A DNA stretch of 64,000 nt from Pieris napi. Taxonomy: Eukaryota; Arthropoda; Insecta; Lepidoptera; Pieridae. The notes below the pieces were generated by a model that was not told where the DNA came from, did not search any database, and saw only the letters and a program-made list of their open reading frames with translations. The stretch covers positions 10,540,001 to 10,604,000 of the forward strand of contig NC_062247.1 in NCBI RefSeq assembly GCF_905475465.1, given 5' to 3'. The translations under genes and the position numbers were made by a program. The first letter of the stretch is position 1; each line of letters starts with the position of its first letter. Shown here one piece after another: positions 34,430 through 45,200 of this stretch.

Positions 34430-35534
34430 TGTCTCAATTAGTGATAAAAAGGTAGGAGTGATAGAAACTGTTAGTTACAATGAGGCATTTTTTTAGCAGA
34501 AATGGGAAAAGAATCTAACCACCAAGTGAGGTAGTTTAATAAAATTAAAATTGTATACCAGGCATTCGCATCGCATCTATTGAAGCATTGTCGCATTTTA
34601 TTGAAGTATCGTACTAGAAAAAATATTGTCAGATAATAACAAAAAGTAACCTATACGAGTTGAAGGTTGCGGATACTTCCTTATAAAATCTTTTATTCCG
34701 AGCGTAGTAGCACATACATACAGCACGTAGTAGCGTTAATATAGTATATTAATTGAAGTTCATTGTGGTCAAAAGAATTTAATTACGCGGCAATATTAAA
34801 GTACGTTTTAAACATTCGAGTTTTCAATACCAAATAATCGGGAAGTGAAAATTGCACGACCTCGACGCATTATCCAATATTCGTACGTATTTTTTTTGCA
34901 CTCAATTCGCGCTAAGGTAAATGTACATTTACTATTTTAATTATAACACACCGAGTTAATATATCTATCGTTTATATTCTATTAATAGTTAATAGTTAAT
35001 ATATGGCATTTAACAAACAAAAATGTGTGTGTACACGCGTTAGATGTTATACTTCTTCTACTTTTGCAGAAAAAATGACACTAAAAATTTAAAAAAATAA
35101 TAAAAGAAATGGACATTTTTTATTTTAAAATGTTGACTATGCTAACTTCAGGGTGTTGGATTTTTGTGCGCGCGTATCGTAAAAATTTACTCTCATCAAT
35201 TTTCCCTAACGCGCCAAAAGAAGGTTCTTTTTCAGACCAAAAAAAGAAAAAAATGTTTTATAATAAGTCCATTCAACCAACTAAAGATCACCACAACACT
35301 GTCAACTGTCATTTACAAACTCGATAATCAAATAGTCTCGACAAACTGATGGTAAGAGAATTCCAATTCGGGGTTGATCGTCTACCTATCTATGTGTTTG
35401 CGTGTTGTTCCCACGAGAATGTAAGTGCGTGCTCCTATTTCACCATGCCTCCTGCTGATAGGGGACAAGTCTTTGTTTTTATTTATGTTATTATTATTAA
35501 TCACTTAAAATGTCATGTGGAACATGGTGTAATG
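34430..35534. other. AT-rich stretch, no gene seen
   Basis: Short frames at 35109-35349 have no recognisable content. The piece 35365-35480 (ATGCCTCCTGCTGATAGGGG) looks transposon-derived. Confidence 0.35.
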
Positions 35535-35750
35535 GTTGCAGCTCCTTACAAACGTTGTGTAAAAAAAAAAAACATGGCGATTAAAAAGAGTGGCGGAGAG
35601 TTTATTGCCAGTTCTTCTCTTCCGTTCTACGCCCTTGATTTGAGAACTGGCAGTAAATGTAAAATAAGATGCATTAATATTTATTTCTTTAATGACGAAT
35701 CACAAGTGTACATTGTGTTACCTACGTGAATAAATGATTTTTGAATTATT
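35535..35750 (+). repeat. LINE-type tail, family C
   Basis: AAAAAGAGTGGCGGAGAGTT, CCAGTTCTTCTCTTCCGTTC, GAGAACTGGCAGTAAATGT and a 3' end ACCTACGTGAATAAATGATT with a T-rich run. It shares a core with the inverted copy at 33490-33635. Confidence 0.65.
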
Positions 35751-37640
35751 TTTTTTTTACCCGTTGGTCTCATCAAATTAAGACAATTTTCGGTCTCAAC
35801 ATCCCTAATGGATTCATCCTGTCATTAGGCTGAGGATAGAGTGGCATGGAGGCAGCAAGTCAACGTATCGGTTAGAGCTTATCAAGGTAGACACGATCTT
35901 CAGTAATGAAGACTACGAAGAAGACAATTAACATATATAACATGTCAAATGTCAACTGACATTAATATCGTTAAAGAATAAAATAATTAACGTCAGAATT
36001 ATAGATGTAGTTTTAAAGAGTTTTATTTATGTGGCCGTAGCTCTAAGTATTTAATATTTAGTATTAATAAAATCAAGATATTTTATAATATTTTACGTGT
36101 AAAATAACTATGAAGTCAAATTTAAAACACGTCACTATATAAGCCACAAAAACCACCGACGGTTTTGTTCCGAACCGCTGGTTATAAAAGTACCGCTATC
36201 ATTAAGTTTATATAGATATATCTAATATATTTATGCTATACTATATCTGTATATAAGATAACGCATGTCAGTAACGAAGGTTGCTTGGTTGGGGGCAAGG
36301 GTTGACACTTGACGTTTTGACAGTTAGCACATTTAATGACGTTCGAAAAATTTCGTTTCGTGACGTTTAGAATTCTATAAATGTTTTGGAAATTCCTCCC
36401 GTTACCGTCTAAAGTAACGGTAAACTTTTCAATGATATATAACAATGCGTACAATTGAAGCTGAACTCAATAATGCACGTAACCATGATTCACAGATTTC
36501 GTATTATAAATGTATACAACTTCAAATATTTTAAAAATTAAAATTAATCTTTTGTTAGAAGCTGTATTTTACAAGAAGATAATAAAATTCCAGGTGCTTT
36601 AAAGTGGCTGTTAAAATTTTATTATATTTATCATTTCAATTTTGTATCGACTCCAAGTCGGGCAATTTAAAGAGTTAATATTTTTCACTTTATAGCCTTA
36701 CTATTTGGTTAATTAACTTATTATATTTTAAGTAGTCAAAATAGATACGCATAATTATACAGATACTCGTAAAAGTATAATTCAAGTCTCCTAACACAAC
36801 GGTTGGTTTGCTTAAAGCCTAAATTCTCGTGTTCCAATGCGCGTTTATCACTGATTCACCTACACATAAAATGAAGAAAAACCCAGCAAATAATCTTAAT
36901 CGATAGCTTTGTTCGTGAATTTATTTTACAATGTGAGTTGAAACGTATTGTTATTCGTTGGTCAAACATATGTTTTTTGGTATGCATATTGTCATAGCGT
37001 GCGTTGCTCCAATGCGTTACGCGATATTGTCTAATGTGTGGAAATAAACACTGTTGACATCAAGATTTTATAAAGGTTCTAAATTTAAATTTTCATTTTG
37101 AAAAATTGGAGACTGGGATGAACAATTGAAGTATACACTTTCATTTGTTTCACTTAAGAAATTTGTTGTAGCTCCAAAATCGGTGTGCTTCCATACCGTG
37201 CAAGGTTCCAATATAACCACACTATTTCATAATCACTGTCACTAACGATGTGTTGTATGATTTGTTTTTGTATTCTTTGCCGACGGAAGTTATTTAACAG
37301 GTCACTTCAAAGTTATCGAATCCTATATACTTTTCCAATTTGCCTCAAATTACTTTTTCAACGAACGAATTCGCCTGTTCAATACAATTTCGTAGTATCT
37401 TTATAATGTTGATAGTATTAATCTTGATAAGAGCATCTGGATCTTCCCATGGCTATTGATAACAGTAGTTCTGCAGATATGAGAATCTTGAATCGACGTA
37501 TTATTTCCGAAATATCCTTCGATTTTTGAATCGAGTTTAAAAAACAAGTAACATGACATAAGACATATTTTGATATATATAAAAAAATTACGTAGTTCGA
37601 GTTGATACAAGTGTTATATTAATGTTTGTTTACCTGTTTA
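35751..37640. other. AT-rich stretch, no gene seen
   Basis: No frame with recognisable content and no shared repeat. Confidence 0.4.
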
Positions 37641-37644
37641 GTAT

Positions 37645-37760
37645 AGAAGCGGAGGGGAAGCGGCAAGCGGCGAGCCGCAAGGCGTGTTACCGCGCTAGCC
37701 AACCGAATACAACTGCCGCACTATTGCAGAGCACTGCTTATCGGGCGCGCTACTAAAAGA
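37645..37760. other. Isolated GC-rich island
   Basis: About 110 bp of very GC-rich sequence (GCGGAGGGGAAGCGGCAAGC onward) in an AT-rich setting. On the plus strand a frame from an ATG at about 37623 is open for 44 codons. On the minus strand it is bounded by an acceptor-like TCTTTTAG (near 37758) and a donor-like AACAG|GTAAAC (near 37635), but all three minus frames contain stops. It could be a non-coding exon, a regulatory element or a transposon piece. Confidence 0.35.
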
Positions 37761-38619
37761 TAACGATTTGAATCCCTTTAATAGGCCTTTAATTACACCC
37801 TTATAACATTGCCTACATGTAATAATTTTATTTGCCTTGGTATCGGGGACGTTTTTGTAGATATTGGTGATAGTAAAACTAATTGATAATAATCTATAAC
37901 TGTAGTATATTGTCATATGTTTATAGTAGTATTTTTATCACACTTCGAGTAACATTCACGAAGTTTTCATATGAAATTTTTGAAAATATTCTATACCCAA
38001 TGTTCATTAGGAAGAAATGAGGATTCTAATGGTGAAACCATGTTTTTTATAAGTCTAGTAGGCTTAAGCATATTCAATGAAAAGAAACAATCAAATCTTC
38101 AATCTCTCTAATATCTATATCTCATAAGAGATTAGCATCAATGTCTAATTAAAATCTCAATAAAATAAAATAATTAGACTATGACAAATTTGACAATTGT
38201 AAAAGGTATTATTTATCAATAACAAACCTACATTGTAAGAACATTTACGTTAGAGATAAAGGAAATTGTGTGTAAAATAAACGGCGTTCGGTCTTTGTGT
38301 CGTGCCACTTGGGATTGATGTGACTATGGACTAATTAGGAGTGGATTCAACCGGAAAAATTTCGAAATAACACCCTAAATGTTACCTCTTATTACGATAG
38401 AGCTAAAATATATTCTAAGATAAGTAATCAAAGCGACAATATATTAATTTGTCCTTTATAATTTTTGACTGGAATATTTAGTAGCGATTTTATATGCAAA
38501 CGCTCAAGATTAGTTAAGAAAGATGTTGGCATGTGATTTTATTTGTGATACAGATGACAGTCATTTATTAGGTATTAAATATAGAACATTTTATCTTAGA
38601 AACTGTTGCTAAGTAATCT
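37761..38619. other. AT-rich stretch, no gene seen
   Basis: No frame with recognisable content. Confidence 0.4.
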
Positions 38620-38935
38620 TTAGTTAGAACGATGGCCGGATGGAATGTTGATCCCTTGGAAGATGGGACGGGCTTTCGTATGGGGTGCTACTTGTGTGGA
38701 CACGTTAGCCCAGTCAAACCTCCCTCGGACGAGCAAAAAAGCTGGGGCGGCCGCAGAGAAGACGGAAAAAAGTAGAAAATAAGCCTCTTGGGCCGTGGGG
38801 TTCGAGTGCACAGACGCTAATTAAAGATTTAAGTAGGCGCCTGGTAGATAGTACTTTATTGTTTAGTTTTATTATTACTGTATGTTAAGAAAACTGTATA
38901 TTTGATCGTTATGGTTTTAATAAAGAGTTGTATCT
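38620..38935 (+). pseudogene. Retrotransposon polyprotein C-terminal remnant
   Basis: Reads RWPDGMLIPWKMGRAFVW, GATCVDTLAQSNLPRTSKKA and GAAAEKTEKS, then a stop, then IKDLSRRLVDS. This resembles the RPDGMT.VPW..GR...WDATC.DT end found in a widespread family of non-LTR polyproteins in invertebrates. A stop after KSRK and a frame change make it inactive. A 3' UTR follows, with GTTTTAATAAAGAGTTGT near 38915. Confidence 0.65.
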
Positions 38936-39901
38936 TTAGTTTAGAATTATCTCAAAATAAATTATTCTTTTATTATCCTCTATAACCTAACTATAGTAAA
39001 ATGTATCATACAGAAAAGGTGTCATTTACTTATGTAATAGTAGATTTATATTCCTATACAATCATACTAATAAAAGACAGACTTATTTACAATAATTGTA
39101 CTGGAACGTAGAGCCTATAAAATACTAATTTGTTAAAAAAATCTATTCTTACAATTTTACTTTATATCAGTTTTTTTTTGGTTTGTACTAAAGTAGAGCT
39201 GTACAGTCATCGGGGTGCTTTAAATAATAGAGGATTTTATTTTTACTCCATATTAACCACTCGCGTTCAAATAATGAAATGTTATTTGCTATGTAACGAA
39301 TGAATGCAATGTAACAGTTGAAGAGAGTGCCTACGTCTGGTTATACTTTTGGGTCGTAACTCCGACGATTTAGGAAATCGCCACGCTTATAAAAATAAGA
39401 AAGTGTGAGTGCGCAAAATGTACAGCCTTGACTCGTACCTACGTACGTAGAGCCTACACTATTTGATACGATTATATCGTCATAGTTACAAAATTCATAA
39501 TTAAAATAAACAAGTCTACTCATGTGTTAATCGCATTTTTAGTACGGAAATATCGGCAAAGTCATTTAAACATTGAGTTTTGGGTTGGGAAGCATAGAAG
39601 TGTATCCTTCTGGATGATTACGCTTTAAAAATTCAATGAAACGCCAGTTTGCCCTTCATTACAGGTTAAGGTAGGAGAACTTTCATTAGTCCCTAGTAGA
39701 TTATTTGGTATATCAATCAATTTTTATTAGCAAAGTTCTTTTTCGATTGCCATGATTAGTTGGTTCGCGGGGGTTCGTAGATGAAGAATTATTGCGCACG
39801 ACTGACACACCACGGACATAAATCCTCAGAAATAGATTCAAAAATAGAATCAACAAATTATTTCTGTAAATCATATTTATATTTAAAAAAATAAAATAAA
39901 T
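38936..39901. other. AT-rich stretch, no gene seen
   Basis: No frame with recognisable content. Confidence 0.4.
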
Positions 39902-40143
39902 CAGTGGCGCTACAACCACTTTAGGTCTAGGCCTCAGATTTCTGAATCTGTTTCATGATAATTTTTCAATCCAATAGGCAAGTAGGTGATCAACCTCCAG
40001 TGCCTGACACACGCCGTCAACTTTTTAGGTCTAAGACATGTCGGTTTCTTCACCGTTTGAGCAAATGTTAAATGCGCACATAGAAAGAAAGTCCATTGGT
40101 GCACAGCCGGGGATCGAACCTACGACCTCAGACAACACTGCTC
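39902..40143 (-). repeat. tRNA-derived SINE, copy 4
   Basis: The plus strand begins CAGTGGCGCTACAACCAC. The minus strand carries box B (GGTTCGATCCC) intact. The box A segment is partly deleted (ACCTCAGACAACACTGCTC). Confidence 0.85.
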
Positions 40144-40929
40144 ATATTTATATTTATCCTTTCATAAATTCTTGTTTGAATTTTGCAATTAATATACGAA
40201 TGTATGAATATAGAGATTGGCCAAAAGAAAATAAGAGAAGCTGTTCCAATGTGCTGTTTGGAATATTACTGTTTGTTTAGTATTATTTAATTTAGTTCGT
40301 GAATATTATCGTATTTAATGATAAAGTTCTCCGATTTTCGTGAAGGAATTTTCGGTCAAGAGATAAAGATCTAAGGCGACAGGTGGCACTTTCTCCACGT
40401 ATTAGCAACGTACTATGGATGGAATGCCGCCAATATTACGAAATCTTTGATTCATAGACAAATTTACCAGAACCAAAAAGTCTAAGGATTTAAAAATATA
40501 CTTACAACTTTTTTATCTTTATTGCTTATGCTTTCCTATGCCTGAAATCTCAAAAAGGTACGAAGAGTGTCATGGAAGACATAACTTCTGAAAGGTAGGC
40601 CTTTCGGAAAGCGGAAACGTTATGTGATCTTCAAAGGAATTCATTTCTTTAGTTTGGTATAAGGTTAATTATTTTCTATAGTCTGAGGTCCATTTTTAAA
40701 AAACTAGTCGTATTTTCAACGGTTCATAAGTCGTCGAAAAAAAATCTGTCTATGTTTTAGTTTCTATTTAATTACTGTTATTTTTACGGTTCATTTCCTT
40801 GCAATTAAAAATGATAGTGAGTCTATGGACACGAGTGTACGATGTTATATATGTGTAGTTTTGCAATTAAAAACAATTAAGTTAAATACACAAGTTAAAA
40901 AGGGGTTTACTTATTTACTAACATTTTTA
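40144..40929. other. AT-rich stretch, no gene seen
   Basis: No frame with recognisable content. Confidence 0.4.
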
Positions 40930-41032
40930 TGTTGCAGGAGGTAAACGGGCAGGAGGCTCATCCGATGTAAACTGATAAGTGCCCATGGACACTCTCAATA
41001 CCAGACAGCTCGAGTGCGTTGCCGGTCTTTAC
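40930..41032 (-). repeat. LINE tail fragment, family A
   Basis: The plus strand reads GTAAACGGGCAGGAGGCTCA, then GCCCATGGACACTCTCAATA and CGAGTGCGTTGCCGG, the reverse complement of the tail seen at 23230-23300 and 4796-4860. Confidence 0.7.
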
Positions 41033-41467
41033 TTTTCTAACATATTACAATACATTTGTAGACGAAATAAATTAAAATAATTAAATATTTAATTAAACAA
41101 CTTAAAATATTTTTTTATAATATTTTTATGTAAAATTAAATAATATTACACAATACTTTCAATATCTAGTACAGTACATAATGTAAAGTAAACATAAAAT
41201 CTAGGTTAGCATTAAAAACATTCATGTAGGCGATTGCAGATATGCAAATTGCTATGTAGATATATACGGCCTTTTAGCTTTGCCTTGGTAAGGCTATAAT
41301 ATGTATGTAGAAGTTTGTAGGCAGGAGCGGATTACAGTACATCAGTACGGAGAACTGAAATTCAGAAGCTTAACGAAAGTTATGCTTGACCGAAAGGTCC
41401 GGGAGATGAAAGTAATATAAAAAGTTTAGGAATATATTATTATCAAGAAATAGGTAAGTATAATAGT

Positions 41468-42241
41468 TGTTGATGCCAACCCCCACGACACCTCAGAGAC
41501 TCAGGCCTGCACAGGATTATACGTTTAGATGTTCGTTTGAGAACACCCGTGCAGTAACCAAAGTACCTCGGTGCGGCTTTGAATACCGGTGGGGTTTGAC
41601 TTCGTACGTACTACTGTTCTAGCCAATCCCGACGTCGCCTCAGAGACTCGGGCCTGCACGGGATTAGACGTTTAGATGCTCGTTTGAGAACACCCGTGCA
41701 GTAACCAAAGTAACCTCGGCGCGGCTTTGAATACCGGTGGGGTTTGACTTCGTACGTTTTGTCAAGACGGTTCGACGTATCGCTGGCACCGCCTTAACCC
41801 ACGCACCCCTGCTAGTGCGTAATTGTAGGATGTTGTCTTGAAATGAAACTGCGCCTTGTTCTTGTTTCTTGCTTCGCCGATTATTCTTGGGTCCCAGTTC
41901 GTTGCGGAGGAAAAAGAGGATTTTGCGTAAATCTCGCCGAGCTTAAGTACTCAAACAGTATACCGCGACGAGAGCTGCGTTTACAGAAATCTGCGCGCGT
42001 ATACCGCGACGAGAGCTACGCGACCCTTTTATTCGGCGAAGCATTTTATTAATTTATTTAACTGTATTTTTCCCTTGAATTATTTACATATTTTTATCTA
42101 ACTTATTTATACTAAAATTCTACTTATGAGCTATCAACAATATTCTTATTTTACTTATAGCTCATACTTAATTACCAAACAATATTCATATTTAACCTAT
42201 AGCTCATACTTAATACTATTTAAATCTATGAGTCGCCAACA
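41468..42241 (-). repeat. 3' LTR of the BEL/Pao element (774 bp)
   Basis: Matches 47606-48379 base for base as far as compared. Contains an internal direct duplication: 41476-41609 and 41623-41757 are diverged copies (shared CCTCAGAGACTC, GAGAACACCCGTGCAGTAAC, GGTGGGGTTTGACTTCGTAC). A smaller repeat, ACCGCGACGAGAGCT, occurs twice near 41960-42020. Confidence 0.95.
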
Positions 42242-45200
42242 TTCTCCCCCTCGTGCGTAGCACCGTCATTCCTGCACGGCGACTTCGCAGGCACCAAGAT
42301 GACGATCCTCGACGATGGTCTTCGTAACACTCCACCTTTGGTCGCGACGTCCACGATCCTGGTTCTTCCGTCGGGCCCGGGGTACGTGGTTTCGATGATT
42401 CCCCTGGGCCAAGTGCATCGTGGTAGCGTGCGATCTACGATAAGAACCACATCGCCTGGCTGCAGCTGCTCGCCTTCCCGTCGTCCTGTCGTTTTCCTGG
42501 GCAGAAGCGTGGGCAAGTACTCCCGTAGCCATCTCCTCCAAAAGTGATCAGAGAGTCGTTGGACGGTCTTCCAATCGTCTCTGCCCACCAGCTTTGCATC
42601 AGGAAAATGCCCAACGCGTGCAGCTCCACTGGATCGCCCAATGAGAAAGTGATTTGGGGTTAGCGCCTCCTCTTCCGAATTGTCAGCTAGGTTCGTTATT
42701 GGTCTGGAATTAACCATGTGTTCTGCTTCCAACAGCAACGTATGCAGAACTTCCTCTCGTGGAACGCGCTCCTTTAATGTAGCGTCCAGTGCGACCTTAA
42801 TGGAGCGCACCAATCGTTCCCAAGCTCCTCCCATATTTGGTGCGCCGGGAGGAATAAATTTCCACTGTATGCCAACCTTCTCTGCTTCTGTGACGATTTC
42901 CTCTCTTTTAAGCTCTTCAATGGCTGTTTGGAGTTCTTTGCTGGCCTTAACAAAGTTTGTTCCATTATCGGAATAAATTATCTTTGGCATTCCTCTTCGA
43001 GCAGCGAATCTCCTTAACGCCATTATAGTAGAGTCCGTCGTCAGGCTGGGCACTATCTCGATATGTACTGCCCTTGTGGTCAGGCATGTAAACAAGGCTC
43101 CCCATCTCTTCTCTCTTCGTCTGCCGATCGCCACGAGCATTGGACCGAAGTAGTCCACACCTGTGCACGTGAAAGGGGGCTCACCATGCCTCAGCCTTTC
43201 TTGAGGTAAGTTGCCCGCCGGATGCTCCGCTGGTTTACCCTTCTTCAGCTTGCAGTGCTGGCAGTTTTGTTGTATACTACGCAGCACTGATCTCAGGCCT
43301 AACATCCAGTATTTTTGCCGTATTTCGTTCATTACTGTGGCTTGATTACCATGGTTGTATTTTTCGTGATAATGTTTAATCATCAATCTCCCAATGGCGT
43401 TCCTGCCATCCAGTACTATGGGCGTTAAATAGTCGTTGTCAACGCCCGCTACGGTTCTTGCTCTACCTTGAAGTCTTATGAGATTGTCTTTCATAGTGAC
43501 GTCTAGCCTTTTCAATTGGCTTCGATTCTCCGTCGTGCGCCCTTGTTTGAGATTTTTAATGTCTTGTTCAAAGCTGCTTTGCTGACATTGGGCGATTAGA
43601 ACTTCCTGCGCTCGTAATAGGTGTGTCTCGCCGATCGGAAGGTAAGTTCGCCTCTTTTTTGCACTTTTATTGCAGCGCTCGAGGTTCGACGGCTTCTTTT
43701 CTCTACATAGGTCGATGAATTGTAGTACCCTGGCAGTCGATCTCCACAATCTTGTCCACGATGATAAGTTTTCGGGAACCGGAGTAATTTCACTGTGGCG
43801 AAGTGTATTCACCTGCTCCATCGTTCTGTCTTCGTCGCATTTTTCCTTTTTAAAACTTCGTGGAGCTGGCCATTCTTCTTCGCCTTTTGACAGGAAATCT
43901 GGACCCTTGAACCACCGATGTTCCGCGTTAAATTCTTCCGGTGGGCTCCTGGTCGCATCATCGGCAGGATTCTGCGCTGTAGGCACCCATCTCCAGTCTT
44001 GCGGTTTTGTCAGATCCTCTATCTCCGCAATTCTATGAGCTACGAAGGTCTTAAACGTTCTGGGATCTGCCTTTATCCAGGAAAGTACCACACTCGAATC
44101 CGTCCAAAACGTTTTCCTTGTAACCTGCAGGTCGAGTTCTTTTGCCACTGAGTCTGCAAGTCTACTACCTAATAGAGCTGCCTGCAGTTCAAGCCTCGGC
44201 ATAGATGTTGGTTTCAGAGGCGTTACTCTTGACTTGGCGGCGACGAGGTTTATCAAGTATTTTCCTTTACCTCTGGTTCGCCAGTATACTGCGGCTGCAT
44301 ACGCTGTCTCACTCGCGTCAGTAAAAGTATGCAGCTCCCCCTCAGTGCAGAATGGTGACATGCATCGCGGCAGTCGGATGTCTTTTATTCCACCGATATG
44401 CTCTAGGTAGCTCTTCCAAGCTTCGGTGTCGTCTTCAGTGATTTGGTCATCCCATCCAACACCACTGCGCCATATCTTTTGAATGAGCTTCTTTCCTTGG
44501 ATGAGAATGGGTGATAGCAGTCCGAGTGGGTCGAAAGTAGACATCACAGCTCCCGTGACTTCTCGTTTTGTTGGAGTCTGCATGCCTCGCGCTACCTCGT
44601 TAGGGATTTTCCTAAATTGGCTTCTAAATCCAAGACAATCCTCTGACGTCAGCCATCTCAGTCCCAGGGTCTTTTCTTCGTTTTCACCTAGGTGCACTTC
44701 CTGTTCGCCGTCGGCTTCTACGATCTCTTTCTTATTCGACGCCCATCCTCGTAGCTCGAAGTGCGCCCTCTGGTGGATTAAGTCGACTTGCTGCATTACT
44801 CGTTTGCAATCGTCAACACTGTGGAAGCTTTGCAAATAGTCATCCATATAGTGATTGCGCTCTATTGCTTGCGCCGCTTCTGGATATTTATGTAAGTGGA
44901 TCTTTGCGTTCTTGTTTTTTATATAAATAGCGGTGCAAGGCGACGACGCAGCTCCAAATATCACTGATGTCATTCTGTATTCCTTCACTGGCACTTCCTT
45001 GTCTTTTCGCCATAGGAACCTGAGACTGTCTCTATCTTCTTTACGTATTTTCACTTGCAGAAACATTTCTTTTATATCGGCCGCTATTGCTACAGGGCCT
45101 TGGCGGAATCGCAGTAGCACTCCAAATATTGACTGTAGTAAGTCCGGGCCGGACAGCAGAACGTCGTTAAGGCTGACTCCGTTGTATTTGGCCGCAGCGT

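Noticed and set aside
41843..42052. 69-codon frame repeated in both LTRs (also 47981-48190)
   Set aside because: It is duplicated only because the LTRs are identical. It has no recognisable domain and lies in regulatory sequence.
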